A stretch of DNA of 64,000 bases, from positions 930,001 through 994,000 of the forward strand of contig CM070605.1 in assembly GCA_036346395.1 (NCBI GenBank), in the 5' to 3' direction. Numbering within the stretch: the first letter of the stretch is position 1; every line of letters starts with the position of its first letter. Positions 1-11,900 of this stretch are shown one piece after another. Under the pieces are notes generated by a model, which was given only the letters and a program-made list of their open reading frames with translations, did not search any database and was not told where the DNA came from. The DNA is from Hsuehochloa calcarea. Lineage: Eukaryota > Streptophyta > Magnoliopsida > Poales > Poaceae. A program made the position numbers and the translations under genes.

Positions 1-2700
1 GTGATCCTCTCGGTGTTTAATTATACGAATCCGTGATTTGACTTTCTAGCATAGGAGACTAGGTCATATAGGTTTTGATCATTTGACACGAGTCGTGGCG
101 AGGATCTCATTCGTGGGTTGCCAAAACTCAAGATGGTCAAGGATCTAGTTTGCTCTCCATGCGACGCGGCAAGATAGTTCTTTGCTCCTCACTCTCGATC
201 CAGTGACAATGGTGATGCACGGGACAAGCTGCTCCATATGGATCTGATTGGTCGGCTCGAAATCTTGATCGGCGGGAGGAAGTGGTATATTCTTGTTGTG
301 GTCGATGACTTCTCGAGGTACTCTTGGGTGTTTTCTTAGCCTCGAAGGATGAGGCGTTTACTCTTTTAGCGGTCTTTTAGTAGGCTTTCTGTTGAGCTCC
401 GGTGCATTCACGAGCAATTCGCGGTGATAATGGCACGAGTTCAAAATTCCTATTTTGAGAGTTTACGTGGTGAGGCAGTGTAGAGCACCGTTCTCGTCTC
501 CATCGTCCCCAACAAAATGGCGTTGTGGAGAGGAAGAAGCAGTACCTTAGTCGAGATGGCGGGCGATGCTTGATGAGTACTCTACACCTAGGAAGTTTTG
601 AAGTGAGGCAATTGCTCTTGCTTGTCATATTTCTATGAGTTTTCTTGGGCACTCTTGCATCGCACTTCTTATGAGTTGAGATATGGCGAAAACCCGGTGT
701 CTCGCATTTTCGTGTGTTTGGATGCAAGTGTTTTATTACGAAGTGCAGGAACCTAGATAAGTTCGAGTCACGATCTTGTGATGGGATCTTTACGGGTTAC
801 TCGACTTCTTCTCGTGCATATAGAGTGCAGGCTGAGTCTAGTAAAATGGTAGAAACACAGTGAAGTGACCTTGATGAGGCGGTCAGGGGACTAGGCACGA
901 TATCTCGAGTTCTTTAGAAGCGATCAGAGTCCATCTTTGTGGATGAAGAGGAAGATGGAGATGAGGTTGTCTACAGATCAAGTTCTTCCTCCTCCTCTTG
1001 AGGTGCCTTCTTCCCTTGCACCTCGAGGAGATCGACCCTTATACTGCATCTTACGAAGCTAGTGGCTCTGTTCCTATCTCATCTGCTAATGAGGTAGAGG
1101 CCACTTCTTCATCTCCACTGGACCTCCAAGACACATTCAAAGGACCATCCTTGAGCGAGATAATTGGAGACCTCTTGGCGTGTCACACGTTCCAAAGGTG
1201 GCTTGTCTCTCTTGTCTCCATTACGCCTTGTCGCCTCTTTTGAGCCCAAAGGCGTTTGTCATGCTCTATCGGCGAGTCTTGGACAAGCGCTATGCATGAG
1301 GAGTTGGAAAACTTTGAAAGAAACAAGGTGCGGTCCTTGTTGAGCCCCTCAAGTCACAATATCATTGGGACCAAATGGGTGTTCAAGAACAAGCAAAGTG
1401 AAGATGGGTTAGTCATTGAAACAAGGCTAAATTTGTAGCTTCGGGGTACTCTCAAGTTGAGGTCTAGATTTGAAGAGACCTTTGCCCTGTAGCTAGACTT
1501 GAAGCCATTAGAATCACTGCTTGCCTTTGCGGCTTCTAAGGGTTTCAAGCTTTACGGATGGATGTCAAAGTGTCTTCCTCAATGGCCTTATTGAGGAAGA
1601 AGTCTATGTCGAACTGACCTCACAGTTTCGAGAACCCCAAATACCTAACCATGTCTCTGAGCTTTCCAAAGCTTTGTATGGACTCAAGCGAGGCTCCCGA
1701 GCTTGGTATGAAAGGCTTAAGTCCTATCTTTGAGCCATGGTTTTGAGATGGGTAAAATTGACAAGACCTTGTTCATCGCCGTCTTAGCGATCTTACTGCT
1801 CGTCGGATCTATGTGGGCGACATCATCTTTAGCGGCTCCTCACATACCCTCGTGTCTCGGTTTTACGGCGTTATGAGCTCGGAATTTGAAATGAGCATGA
1901 TGGGCGAGTTGAGCTTCTTCCTTGGTTTCCAAATCAAGCAGACTCGGGAGGTACTTTTCTTCATCAAGGCAAATACACTCGAGACCTCTGGCGCCGACAT
2001 GAATGATGGAAAGCGGTATCAACTCGATGGCATCTCGGTGCTCTGGATCGAGATGAAGGCAGCGAACACATTGACCAAAGGAGTTGGGAGCATGATTGGC
2101 TCTCTCTTGTACCTCACGACCTCGAGACCGGACATACATTTCTGTGTGTCTTTGTGCTCGGTTTGAGCTTCTCCTCGCGTATCTCACCGTCCCGGTGGTG
2201 GCGCATCTTCGGTACCTTGAGCTACCATTGACTATGTTATCGGTACTCTTCCTCTTCTTGTCTATCTCTTAGAGCCTTCTCCGTCACGATTTATTGTTGT
2301 AGGATAGATAGGAAGAGCACTTGAGCACTTGCCAATTCATTGGCACTTCTCTTGTCTCACGGTGCGTCAAGGAAGCAATCCGGTGTTACCGATCCGCTGC
2401 GAGAGGCGATGCGTTCTTTGCGACCGATTCTTGTAGCCAAGTGCTGGATGGTCTCGACCTGCGAGATTTTGGGTTATCTATCATTGTGTTCCACTCTTTT
2501 GTGATAACACGTCTGCGATTTGCATTGCCAAGAACCAGTGCAACATTCACGGACCGAGCATATTGATATCGGATATCACTTTCTTGAGACCATGTAGAGA
2601 AGGGTGACATTGTGCTCGGTTTGTGGAAGTGAGCACGGTTGGTGATATCTTCACTAAGCCTTTGGATAGCTCTAGGTTTTCGGCTCTGCGGGAGAGCTTG
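1..2700 (+). pseudogene. Copia-A pol remnant (integrase, reverse transcriptase, RNase H)
   Basis: Degenerate Ty1/Copia polyprotein that enters from the left edge of the window. In order, the translations show a GAG-pre-integrase to integrase stretch with LVVVDDFSRYSWV near 285-330, the RT start with MHEELENFERNK and GTKWVFKNK (1293-1400), an RT middle with VFLNGLIEEEVYVE and SKALYGLKRGSRAWYERL (1575-1725), LSFFLGFQIKQT (1903-1945), SMIGSLLYLTTSRPDIHF (2090-2150), an RNase H part starting CQFIGTSLVS (2330) and the terminal DIFTKPLDSSRF (2645-2680). These pieces lie in different frames with many stops. The RT catalytic YVDD is replaced by YVGD (about 1810). It cannot encode an active enzyme. 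The order and the flanking PPT and LTR place it as the coding part of the element ending in the LTR at 4462. Confidence 0.9.
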
Positions 2701-4450
2701 GGGTGGTTTGTCCTTACGAATTTGCTTTGTGAGGAGCTTTGTGCTACTCTTGTATTATATTATATTATGTTATATTATACCCTTACTCCTTTACGGTTAC
2801 ATTTCTTTTAATATTTGGTTGAAGTCCTTCCGGCATAGGTTAGAGTGGTTCTCTTGCCACATTGCTTTAGCTGCTACTTCTTGTCTTGTGCTTCTAGGAT
2901 CTGAGTATTAGGTGTTTCTTCCTTCTCTAAGTAGAGCTTACTCACTTCTTATAGGTTCTAGCGGTCGGGCCACCCTTGGGTAAGCGAGGGGCAGTGTTTG
3001 CTCCTTAGTGTATGAGTTGATCGGTGATAGTCCTAGAATCATATGGGGTAGATAAGAACACATCGGCGATAGTTTTCTCTATATCTTTTCTATGCTCTAA
3101 AATTTGCCTTTTACATTTTACTTATCAGTTCTCGTTTTTGTTCCTTTGGTTGGGGAGTTATTCTTGGTTATTCCATACTCTTAATTTTGTCATAACTCAA
3201 CTTTGAATTAAAGATGCATCTCATTCAGAAGGGAATCGGATTTTTGTGCATTTCATCAAGCATTGCATGATAATCAAATGGAGCCTTGTTTATTATCCCT
3301 TATGATCTGTTTTCACTATTTTACATCTTGCCATGATTTATGCTAAAGCGCTAGATCTATCATGACTTTTTATGTGTAGTTTAGTCTTTGCCATGCTAAA
3401 GTGTTTAAAAAATGCTAAACTTGAATTAAAATCTTGTCATGATAGCTCTTGAGACTAGTCAGTTGAAACTATCCTTTTATGATTTTCGCCATGTCAAGTA
3501 AATTTGAGTTGAGTCTGAATCTCTTTTGAACTTTTGAGTAAGCTATATCGGTTTGGTAAGAAACATGACTTATCTCTAATCCTTTGGTCTAAAAACTTCA
3601 AAAGCAAAAATGATCTCTTTTGTGCGAAAAAGCGATCTCACCAAATCTTTCTCATGAGGCGGCTTGCCATTGCATTAGGCATGAACTCGGGGAGCCTTGG
3701 ATGACCTAAGATCACCTCCTTAAGTCATTGCTTGGGTGGTCGCATAAGGCAGGATCTAGCACATGGTTAAAAAAATGGTTGAAGCTCGGGAGGCGGTTGT
3801 GGATGGCACCTAGTCGAGCTTGCTTCTTGAGATAAAACCATAAAAGTCTTGAGAAAAGAAAAATGTGCTAAAATTGCTTATCATCGGAGAGACCAAGTTA
3901 CGGATAAAATAAGTCTTTCTTCAGCGATAGCACTCTAAAGCATTCGGTATGAGTCTTCTTGGTTCAACTTAGATTATTTGACATGGCTTGTATCATCCTT
4001 GGATGCCTTTAGCTAGACTGCAATCTTGGTTTAATTGACTTGCTAAAGAATTGGATCATTAATCAGATTATGGATTTTCTGTCTTAGCTTTTCTATACAT
4101 CAATTGTCATGATCTTGATAGCATTCTTCTGTGTTATGGCTTGGTGTAATACTCTAATAGTCATTTTGGATAATCTACATGGCTCCTAATGCTTAAAATG
4201 AACATCATATAGTCTTTTCCTCCCTTTTCTTCATATTGATGATTTTATTGCCAAAGGGGGAGAATTTTGGAGAGAAAAAGCCTTCTGGAGAAAAGCCTTG
4301 AGTTTTGTGCAAAAACTGCTTTTTCATCTCATCTCAAGTCTTTCTCTTTTGTCAACATGGTCTTAAGCTTAACTACTCTTGTTTAGACCGTGGTTGACTT
4401 TAAACTCAAACTCATCTTATGCTTTTTCGGTGATTGTCAATATACTCATC
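2701..4450 (+). other. Non-coding 3' region of Copia-A between RNase H and polypurine tract
   Basis: This 1.75 kb AT-rich stretch has no supported reading frame. A long spacer between RNase H and the 3' LTR is typical of Sirevirus-type Copia elements, where an env-like gene or non-coding sequence sits. An extra purine-tract-like motif, CAAAGGGGGAGAA, lies near 4254-4266, well upstream of the tract that abuts the LTR. Confidence 0.6.
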
Positions 4451-4461
4451 AAGGGGGAGAT
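4451..4461 (+). other. Polypurine tract of Copia-A
   Basis: The sequence AAGGGGGAGAT directly precedes the TG that starts the LTR at 4462. It is the site that would prime plus-strand DNA synthesis, so the following LTR is the 3' LTR of the element whose pol lies at 1-2700. Confidence 0.8.
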
Positions 4462-6038
4462 TGAGAGACCATGTGAGAGGTCCTCCACTCTGAGTGATGA
4501 GTATTTGACATCGTGGTTGAATAGGTTGAAAGTTGAGTTTTTGGTTATGGTTTGTTTACGTCTTGAATCGAAATCGGAACTACATTTGTGTATGGAGCGG
4601 AAGTTAGATAATCAAAACTCTAGGTGTTGGAAATAGGAACTTCCGATTATTGCAGGTTTTGAGTTGGTTTGTAATGTCGGAACTTCCGCTCTTGGTAGCG
4701 GAGTGTCGATATGCGGCGTTGAGTTCCTCGAGATGAAAATCGAATAGAAATTTTGGGCGTCGGATGTTAGAAGATCGGAAGTTCCTTGATGGTAACGGAA
4801 CTTCGATATTCGACAAGTCGCGGATGTTAGAAATCGGAACTTTTTGTGTAAGTCGCGGAACTTCGATTGTGTCGAGCTGTCGAGAGAATGTTAATTTGTG
4901 ATTTTGATTTTGTATGAGTTTGAGTCTTATCTGATTGTTGATGCTATGATATTGTGCAATGCTATGTGATGTGTTTACATGCGTGTTGACTACGGGGCAT
5001 CAAGATGAAGCCGTGGCGAGACACGAGGTGATCGGACTAAGCGCGCGGCGTTGAGTCGAGCGGTCGGATGTGTCGAAGGCGGCGTGAATCTTGAAGTGGT
5101 TGCGTGTCAAGGGCGGCAAGGTGTCGGAGGCTTCGGAAGGTGCGCAAGGGCGAAAGGGTCTTTTCATAAGCGGCAAAAGTGGAGGCGGTTCCGTTCGGGT
5201 GTAGCGGGCTTAATGGGTTGGAGGCCCATTAGCAAAGGCTATAAATAGGGAGAACCACAGAGTTAGGGTTAGACTTTTTGAGAGAAAATTAGGGTTAGCT
5301 CTAGAAAGGATTTGTTTTGCTTTTGAGAGCTTGTTGAGAGGAGAGTATGAACTGAAATCTTTTGTAATCATTCCTCTTGCTTTACCTATGTAATCGGTGT
5401 TTCAATCAATGAAATCGAGGTTTTGATTATTTGACTTTGCAACTCTTTCTCTCTCTGTTTCATGTTGAATATCTAGGGTTTTGACATATCTTTTGATTCT
5501 TCTTAAGAAATAGCATGAAACTTGATATCTAGAGTAGTTTTGATATTGCTATTACATCCTCAAAGTTTCATGAGCTAAGAATCGAGAATCTAAGCTTATC
5601 ATTGGTTTTGGTCTTTCTTGCCCCTTCTTCAAGAAATCCGTTCTTGGTTTGATCATTGAATCTTTGTTTGCAATTCTTCTCCATGAGGTCAAGATGGTGT
5701 TTAGGATGATGTCTGTGAAATTTGACGAGAAGAGCATTCAAGATTTAGTTTTATATTTTGAAAAGAAACCGGCGCCTTGTTCTTGGTCGGGACAATCGGA
5801 ACTTCGATTGTCCATAAGCGGAACTACTTGACGGAACTTCCGCCTTGGTTCGGAACTACGGTGCTTGAAATGCTGGAGTAAAATCGAGACGTCCGATATT
5901 TGTGAGCAGTGGAACTTATGATTAGTTCTCGATTTTGTTTTACTCTTCTTGAGAGGTTTGTAGATCTTATTTAAATCTGATAAGGGAGTTCTTAATTTTA
6001 GGCACCATTCACCCCCTCTGTTGCCATTTGGTCCTTCA
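4462..6038 (+). repeat. Copia-A family LTR (1577 bp)
   Basis: Starts TGAGAGACCATG and ends GGTCCTTCA, with a polypurine tract on the left and a tRNA-iMet-like primer-binding site on the right. It matches the solo LTR at 8358-9933 along its length with many substitutions and small indels. A TATA box (TATAAATA, 5240-5247) sits in a conserved block shared by both copies, marking the U3/R boundary. The first 400 bp and last 250 bp are dotted with copies of a GGAACTTC(C)G motif. Confidence 0.9.
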
Positions 6039-6387
6039 ATTGGTATCGAGGCGGTTAGCTCTTCTTTATAGATCTTAACGGTCGGTTGAGCCATAACTAG
6101 CGGACAAGTATTCCACCAAGCCTCCGGTCTTTGATGGCCTAGATTACCCTTACGGAAGAGCAGAATGGAAACTTACATCGGGCTCGGGGTATGCCATCTG
6201 GAGAAAGGTGAAGGTTAGATTTCTTTGTTCTTGCCGATGAAAACATCAATGTAGGAAACATGCCGATGTTGAGGCAAATGCTAAAACAAGGAACATTATC
6301 ATTGGGGTTTGGCGATGAGTTTGATCGCATTTCTCATTTGATTTACGCTACGACATCTGGGTGACCCTCGATGCATACCATGAGGCA
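6039..6387 (+). pseudogene. Copia-A-type primer-binding site and gag start, truncated
   Basis: Directly after the LTR comes a TGGTATCGAGGC primer-binding-like sequence (6041-6052), then a decayed gag start around 6100-6330, where tccaccaagcctccggtctttgatgg reads as the STKPPVFDG block that also opens gag of Copia-B (STKPHIFDG, 6720). The frame is broken. Homology stops near 6387 where the LTR stub of another element begins, so only the 5' leader of this element survives. Confidence 0.65.
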
Positions 6388-6654
6388 CCACCAGGCGGAG
6401 GTCGAGAGCCCAAGGTGACCGGTCCGCCGCCATTAACATAAGTCGAGCCGCCCAACACTTAGAATTTTGCTTTGTGTTGATTTTGGTTGTTTTGCTTGGG
6501 GTTTAGATTGGATTAAATACTAGTCTTCATTTGTCTTGGTATATTGATCTTCAAAGCTTCCATAGCTATTGGAGTGAAATTTGTATTGAATCTGATCTTG
6601 GTTGAAAAAGTGAGTGTGCTCCTATTCAGCCCCCCTCTAGTCGCCTTCGGTCCA
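6388..6654 (+). repeat. Copia-B 5' LTR, 3'-terminal stub
   Basis: About 267 bp matching the last part of the LTR at 15493-17433 (compare CCCAAGGTGACCGG, TTCCATAGCTATTGGAGTGA and the final CCCCTCTAGTCGCCTT). It ends in TCCA at 6654 and is followed by a primer-binding site TGGTATCGAGC at 6660. It is the truncated 5' LTR of Copia-B. Confidence 0.85.
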
Positions 6655-8352
6655 AAAAGTGGTATCGAGCTCGGTTAGTTCAATCTTGATCTTAGCAGGT
6701 CCGAACAGCGATAGATAAGTACTCCACCAAGCCGCATATCTTCGATGGGCACGACTATGCCTATTGGAAGAATCGCATGCAAGCCTTCCTTGAGAGCGAA
6801 GGACAAACTATATGGGAGGTTGTTCGAGCCCCGCTCGTTCTTCCCGAAGTTGTTACTCGACTTCAGCGACCCTCTTGGCTAACAACAATAAGGCAAAGAA
6901 CCTCTTATATGGTGGGCTTGGTAGGCGGGAGTATGATCGGTTCCAATCTTGAGGCTGCGCCGCGAGATTTGGAACACCATCGAAACCTACCACGAGGTTC
7001 GTCCCAAATCAAGAAATGCGCTAGGCAGTCTATAAGTGTGAATATAACAAATTCGAGATACGTCCTAGAGAGAGCATCGATGATATTTTCAGTCGCTTTA
7101 ACAAAGTGATTAATCAGATGAAAGCTGTGGGTATTTAATATTCTCAGTCTGAAAATGCCACCCACCTCTTGGCTGCAATCAACACCAAGGAGTGGAAGAT
7201 AAAGGCTACTGCCATTGAGAAGAACGTCAACCTCTCTGATCTGACTTTGGAGCTGCTCTATAGCAAGCTCAAGACTGATGAGATCAAGAGGATTGATCAT
7301 CCCAAGAAGGAAAACATGGCCTTGGTAGCAGACCCGCTCAAGAGAGCTACTGATGAGTCTTACGAGTCTTCTTACGGATTTTAAACTTCTTTGGTTTATC
7401 GGCAATCCATGAAGAGGAGTTTGAGAGTCTCCCTGAGGCCGAGTTAGCCCTCATAGTCAGAAAAGCCACACGGGCCTATATCAATATGAGAAACAAAAAG
7501 AGAGGAGGTCACGTGACTTGCTATGAGTGTGGTGAGCTTAATCATATCTGGGCAAATTGCCCCAAGTTGAAAGGAAAGAGCAACCATAAGGAGGGAAAGC
7601 CAGCTTGGAAGAAGCCTCAATGGAACAAATCAAGATTTGATGCTGCCAAGCTGACAAAGGCAGCTCATCGGGTTCTTGCCGCTTTTGGGGAACAATCCTT
7701 AAGCGATGTGGACCCCGGGAGCGAGGATGACAAGGAGGAGGAGATCCCTCAAGATAAGAAGAAGGGGAAGGCCAAGGACTTCACCAGCGTTTGCTTTATG
7801 GCGACTCCGATGACGTCGACGACGATGAGGTACCTCTCTCCTATGATATCCTTTCTGATAGATGCGAAACTATCTTTGAGCAACTCATGAGTCAGGATAA
7901 GGCTTTAGAGTATATGATGGCCAGGAACAAGGACTTAGAGTCTCAAGTAGATAATTTGACTTTAGAACTTACAAATGCTAAGACTCTTGAATCTGATGAA
8001 TGTTCTTCCTGCCATGCTCTACACTCATAATCTGCTAAACTGTAATCTGCTCATGATATTGCTTTGCAACAACTTGAAAATGATATAACTGAGCTAGTTG
8101 AGGTTAAATCTGCTCCATGTTAAAAATGCTTAGATTCTAGCAAGTTGGTTGCTTCTAGTGTGGTTGATTCTAGCCTTTGCTCTTTTTGCATTGAACGAGA
8201 ACATTAAGTACAAGACGTAGTAGATGCAATTAGAGCTAAATTTGCTAAGCTTAAGGATAGAATTGACTCTGCTACTTATATCTCTTGCGAAACTCTTAAA
8301 CTTGAAGCTACCTTATATAAGTAGAGATATGCTAGAGACATTAAGGGTAAAA
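6655..8352 (+). pseudogene. Copia-B gag remnant with UBN2 region and zinc knuckle
   Basis: The leader has the primer-binding site, then a gag start reading STKPHIFDGHDYAYWKNRMQ (6717-6776). A UBN2-type capsid region spans about 7000-7400, including SIDDIFSRFNKVINQMKAVG in one frame (7073-7132). A zinc knuckle CYECGELNHIWANC (CX2CX4HX4C) is intact at 7519-7560, and an acidic, lysine-rich tail follows. Several frameshifts and stops separate the parts, so it is a dead copy. It continues beyond the inserted solo LTR. Confidence 0.85.
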
Positions 8353-8357
8353 CTTGT

Positions 8358-9933
8358 TGAGAGACCATGTGGGTAGGGTCCCCTTTTGAGTGATGAGTAT
8401 TTGACCTTTGTGTTGAAAAGTTTGTGATTGGATTCATTGCGTTTGCGCTTTGCTTTGGTATGTTTACATGCATGCGGAACTTCGGTTTTGGAATGCGAAA
8501 GTTAGATAATCGGAACTTCGGCCTAGTAAGCGGAACTTCCGATTATCGGCGATTGTGTTACATTAGATGTCGGAACTTCCGCCTGAGGGCGCGGAACTTC
8601 GATAATCTTGACAAGTGTGTTCGGCTTTGGCGATAATCGAACTTCTAACACAGGAGTGCGGACGTTCGATAATCGGAACTTCCGCAATGGTAAGTCTGGA
8701 ACTTCGATTGTGGCGAAGCATGCGAGAGGATAGTTTTGAATTTGAGTTGTGAATCAATTTGAGTTAAGAGCAAATGATGATTCTATTATCTTGAGCAATG
8801 CTATGTGATGTGTTTCTTATGCATCTTGGTTGCGGGGCATCGAAGTGGAGTCGTGGCGAGACACGTGGAGCCGGACTAGGCGCGGCGGTGTTGGTCGAGC
8901 GGTAAAGACGTGTCGAAGACGGCGTGCACTCGAGGCGGTTGCGAGTCGTGAACAACAAGGAATGCGGGAGCTTCCAGAAGGTGTGAGAGGGGCGAAAGGG
9001 TAATTTCGCAAAGTGGCACAAGTAGAAGCGGGCTCCGTTAGGGTTTAGCCGGCATAACGGGTTGGAGACCCATTAGCCAAGGGCTATAAATAGAGGTGAA
9101 CCCCTGGTTATTTGGTCGGACATTTGGTGAGAGAAAATTAGGGTTAGCTTTAGCTAAAGAGCCTTTGGAGAGGTTGTTTTGCTTTTTGAGAGGTTGTTGA
9201 GTTGGAGAGGATGAACTGAAATTTGTGTAATCATTCCTCTATGTTTTCCTCTGTAATCTTTTGATTCCTATCAATGAAATTATGAGGTTTTGGTTCTTTG
9301 TTTATGCCTCTTTTATTCTCTCTCTTCACGTTGAATATCTAGGGTTTTGGTAAAACTTTTGATTCCTCTTATGAGATGGCATGAAACTTGATATCTAGAG
9401 TCTTATTGTTATTGCTAATATATCCTCAAAGTTTCATGAGCTAAGAATCTAAGAATCTTGCTAATTGTGGTTTTTGGTCTTTCTTGCCAAATATTCAAGA
9501 AATCCGATTTTGCTTTGATTAATGGATCTTTGTCTGCGATTCTTCTCCATGGGCTCAAGATGTTGTTTAGGATGATGTCCTGTGAGACTTGACCTGAGAA
9601 GAGCATTAACGAGTTAGTATTTTGAATTTTTGGCAAAACCCGAGCGTCTTGTTCTTGGTCGGGACAATCGAACTTAGATTTGTACAAAGCGGAACTACAT
9701 AGTGAAACTTCATGCTGGAAGAAGCGGAACTACCTGATCTTGGAACTACATAAGTAGAATCGGACTTCAGATATCGTGAGAACATCCTATTTTGTTTAAC
9801 TCTTTGGATTTGATTCACATCACACCTTTTGTTTAACAGAAAGTTTTTGGATTGCTGTGTGGACACTTGTGAGGGGAGGATCTTAATTTTTAAGGCACCA
9901 TTCACCCCCCTCTGTTGCCATTTCGGTCCTTCA
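8358..9933 (+). repeat. Solo LTR of the Copia-A family with TSD CTTGT
   Basis: A 1576 bp LTR from TGAGAGACCATG to GGTCCTTCA. It is flanked by perfect 5-bp target-site duplications CTTGT at 8353-8357 and 9934-9938. Removing it restores a continuous Copia-B gag sequence (GGTAAAACTTGTGAATC), which also occurs intact at 10026-10042. There is no PPT or PBS at its borders, so it is a solo LTR left by LTR-LTR recombination. A TATA box (TATAAATA) is near 9084. Confidence 0.95.
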
Positions 9934-10122
9934 CTTGTGAATCATGTGTTAATCTTGAAGAAGAAAATGCTTATCTTAAGGATACCTTAGAAATTTTTTT
10001 CTAAAGGTAAGAAACAATTAAACATGGTAAAACTTGTGAATCATGTGTTAATCTTGAAGAAGAAAATGCTTATCTTAAGGATACCTTAGAAATTTTTTCT
10101 AAAGGTAAGAAACAATTAAACA
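9934..10122 (+). repeat. 99-bp tandem duplication inside Copia-B gag
   Basis: The sequence starting CTTGTGAATCATGTGTTAAT at 9934 starts again at 10033, giving a period of 99 bp. The copies are nearly identical and differ by one T in a T-run. The duplication lies in the gag coiled-coil/linker part and includes the TSD of the solo LTR. Confidence 0.9.
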
Positions 10123-11000
10123 TGATTCTAGATAAGTCTAAAACTCCTTATAAGAAGCAAGGATTAGGATACAACTCTGTCCAAGATAACACTAAGCCAA
10201 AAGTTACTCAAGTCATGGAAAATGGGTTAGTTGAATTCAAAACCCAACCTACAAAAACTATTTTTAAATCTGCGGGTTTTGCCCAACCATCTGTTAAGTC
10301 AAAGGGTGCTTCTCCCAATGGTATCAAGTACCATTGCACTTATTGCAAGAAAGATGGGCATTTGGTTGAGTTCTCTTGGCGTAGGTTGAAAAATGATAAG
10401 AAAATTTTTGCTAGAATTTCATCCAATCAACCTAGAGCTTTTATGAGACATGGTAACGTAGAAAAGAAGAAACCTGGTTTAGGATTTGTGTCGCATGCTC
10501 ATCATCATGCTCCTAGACAGGATAACTCTCATATTAGTGTAACCATTGCTCATAACAGAATTTCAAACATAATCAAGGATAGCATACGCTTTGCATACTA
10601 CTCATGAGCGTGTGTTTGATCTTGGATTCCCAAGTTTTGTTTAACTAACTTGATATTGAGACACATCATTCTTACATGCCTTAATTTTGGGATTCTGCAG
10701 AAGAGGAAGGAAGCGTGGTTAAATCGACTCATTTATTCACGCCACATGACCAGGAGACTCAAGATGGTTCACCTCCTTCACGCGGTTGTGGTGATGACTT
10801 CATCACATTTGGAGATGATAGGCAAGGCGGATTGAAGGAGCGAGATCGTCGGGGTGAGCGACAAGTTCATCCTCAAGGGCGTCGCCCTTGTGGATAAGCT
10901 AAGGTTTAATTTGCTACGTCTCTCAACTTCTTGATGATGGCTATGAGACTAGACTTAAGAAAAATGCTTGTCAGTGCTTGATTCAAGCTGGTGAGCTTGT
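10123..11000 (+). pseudogene. Copia-B gag C-terminal part with defective zinc knuckle
   Basis: An open stretch of about 160 codons (10122-10607) is rich in Lys, Ser and Asn. It carries a zinc-knuckle-like CTYCKKDGHLVEFS in which the fourth ligand position is Ser instead of Cys. The region up to 11000 continues toward protease and pre-integrase but I cannot identify a protease active site. It is a continuation of the gag interrupted at 8353. Confidence 0.7.
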
Positions 11001-11079
11001 TTTTGGGATTACTAGAGTTGCTAGGATCTTTGGGTGATTTTTACGAATCTCTTCTTGGTTCTCTCAAATGCTTGATTTC

Positions 11080-11900
11080 ATCTTCTTCTTGAGTTACGGC
11101 TTTGGCCGTCGTTTGGGGCACATTGGTTTGATCATCGGCGAGTTAGCAACCTTGAGCTCATGAGAGGTTTGCCCAAACTCAAAGCCGTCAAGGATGTTGT
11201 ATGTGCGCCACAGCAGGCATGGCAAGCAAGTTGCCGCCTAACACCCTTCGATGACTATGGTCATGGTAGCGAATGGGACGGTTGCTTCATATGGATCTTG
11301 TTGGTCGCTAGGTTCGGTCGATTGGTGGTAAATGGTACATTCTTGTCATAGTCGATGATTTTTCTAGATACACTTGGGTGTTCTTTCTTGCTTGAATCAT
11401 GAAGCTTTTGATCATTATCATGATCTTGTTCTTCATTTGGCTTACGAACTTCAGGGTGCCTTGAGAAGCGTCCGCGATGACAATGTGCGGAGTTCAAGAA
11501 TGCCTCTTTGCTTCCTTTTGTCTTGTGGTGGAATTGAGCATCGAGTTCTCCTCTCGCACGTCCCTCAACAAAATGGCGTTGTGAAAAGGAAGAAGCAGGA
11601 CCCTAGTCGAGATAGCTAGGGCGATGCTAGATGAGTATAGCACTCAGGAGATTTTGGGCGAAGATATTTCTCACTTACCATATTGTAAATCGTGTCTTTT
11701 TGAAACCGTCTTTGGGCAAGACTACTTATGAGCTTCGGTTTTGTAGAAAACCCAAAACCTAGATAAATTTGAGTTAAGAACTTTTGATGGTTTATTTCTA
11801 GGTTATCCTGCGTATTCAAGGTGTTTCGAGTTTTTAATGGTGAAACTAACTTTGGTTCGGGAGACATGCAATGTCACTTTTGATGAGACTAGCCACAGGC
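11080..11900 (+). pseudogene. Copia-B integrase remnant
   Basis: The stretch begins with the pre-integrase block MRGLPKLKAVKDVVCAP (11160-11210), parallel to the LPKLKMVKDLVCSPC of Copia-A at about 122-164. It continues with the integrase core in shifted frames: gtcatagtcgatgatttttctaga (11344-11367) encodes the VIVDDFSR block, followed by HVPQQNGVVKRKK (about 11551-11590), the PQQNG motif of Copia integrases. Stops and frameshifts make it inactive. Confidence 0.8.
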
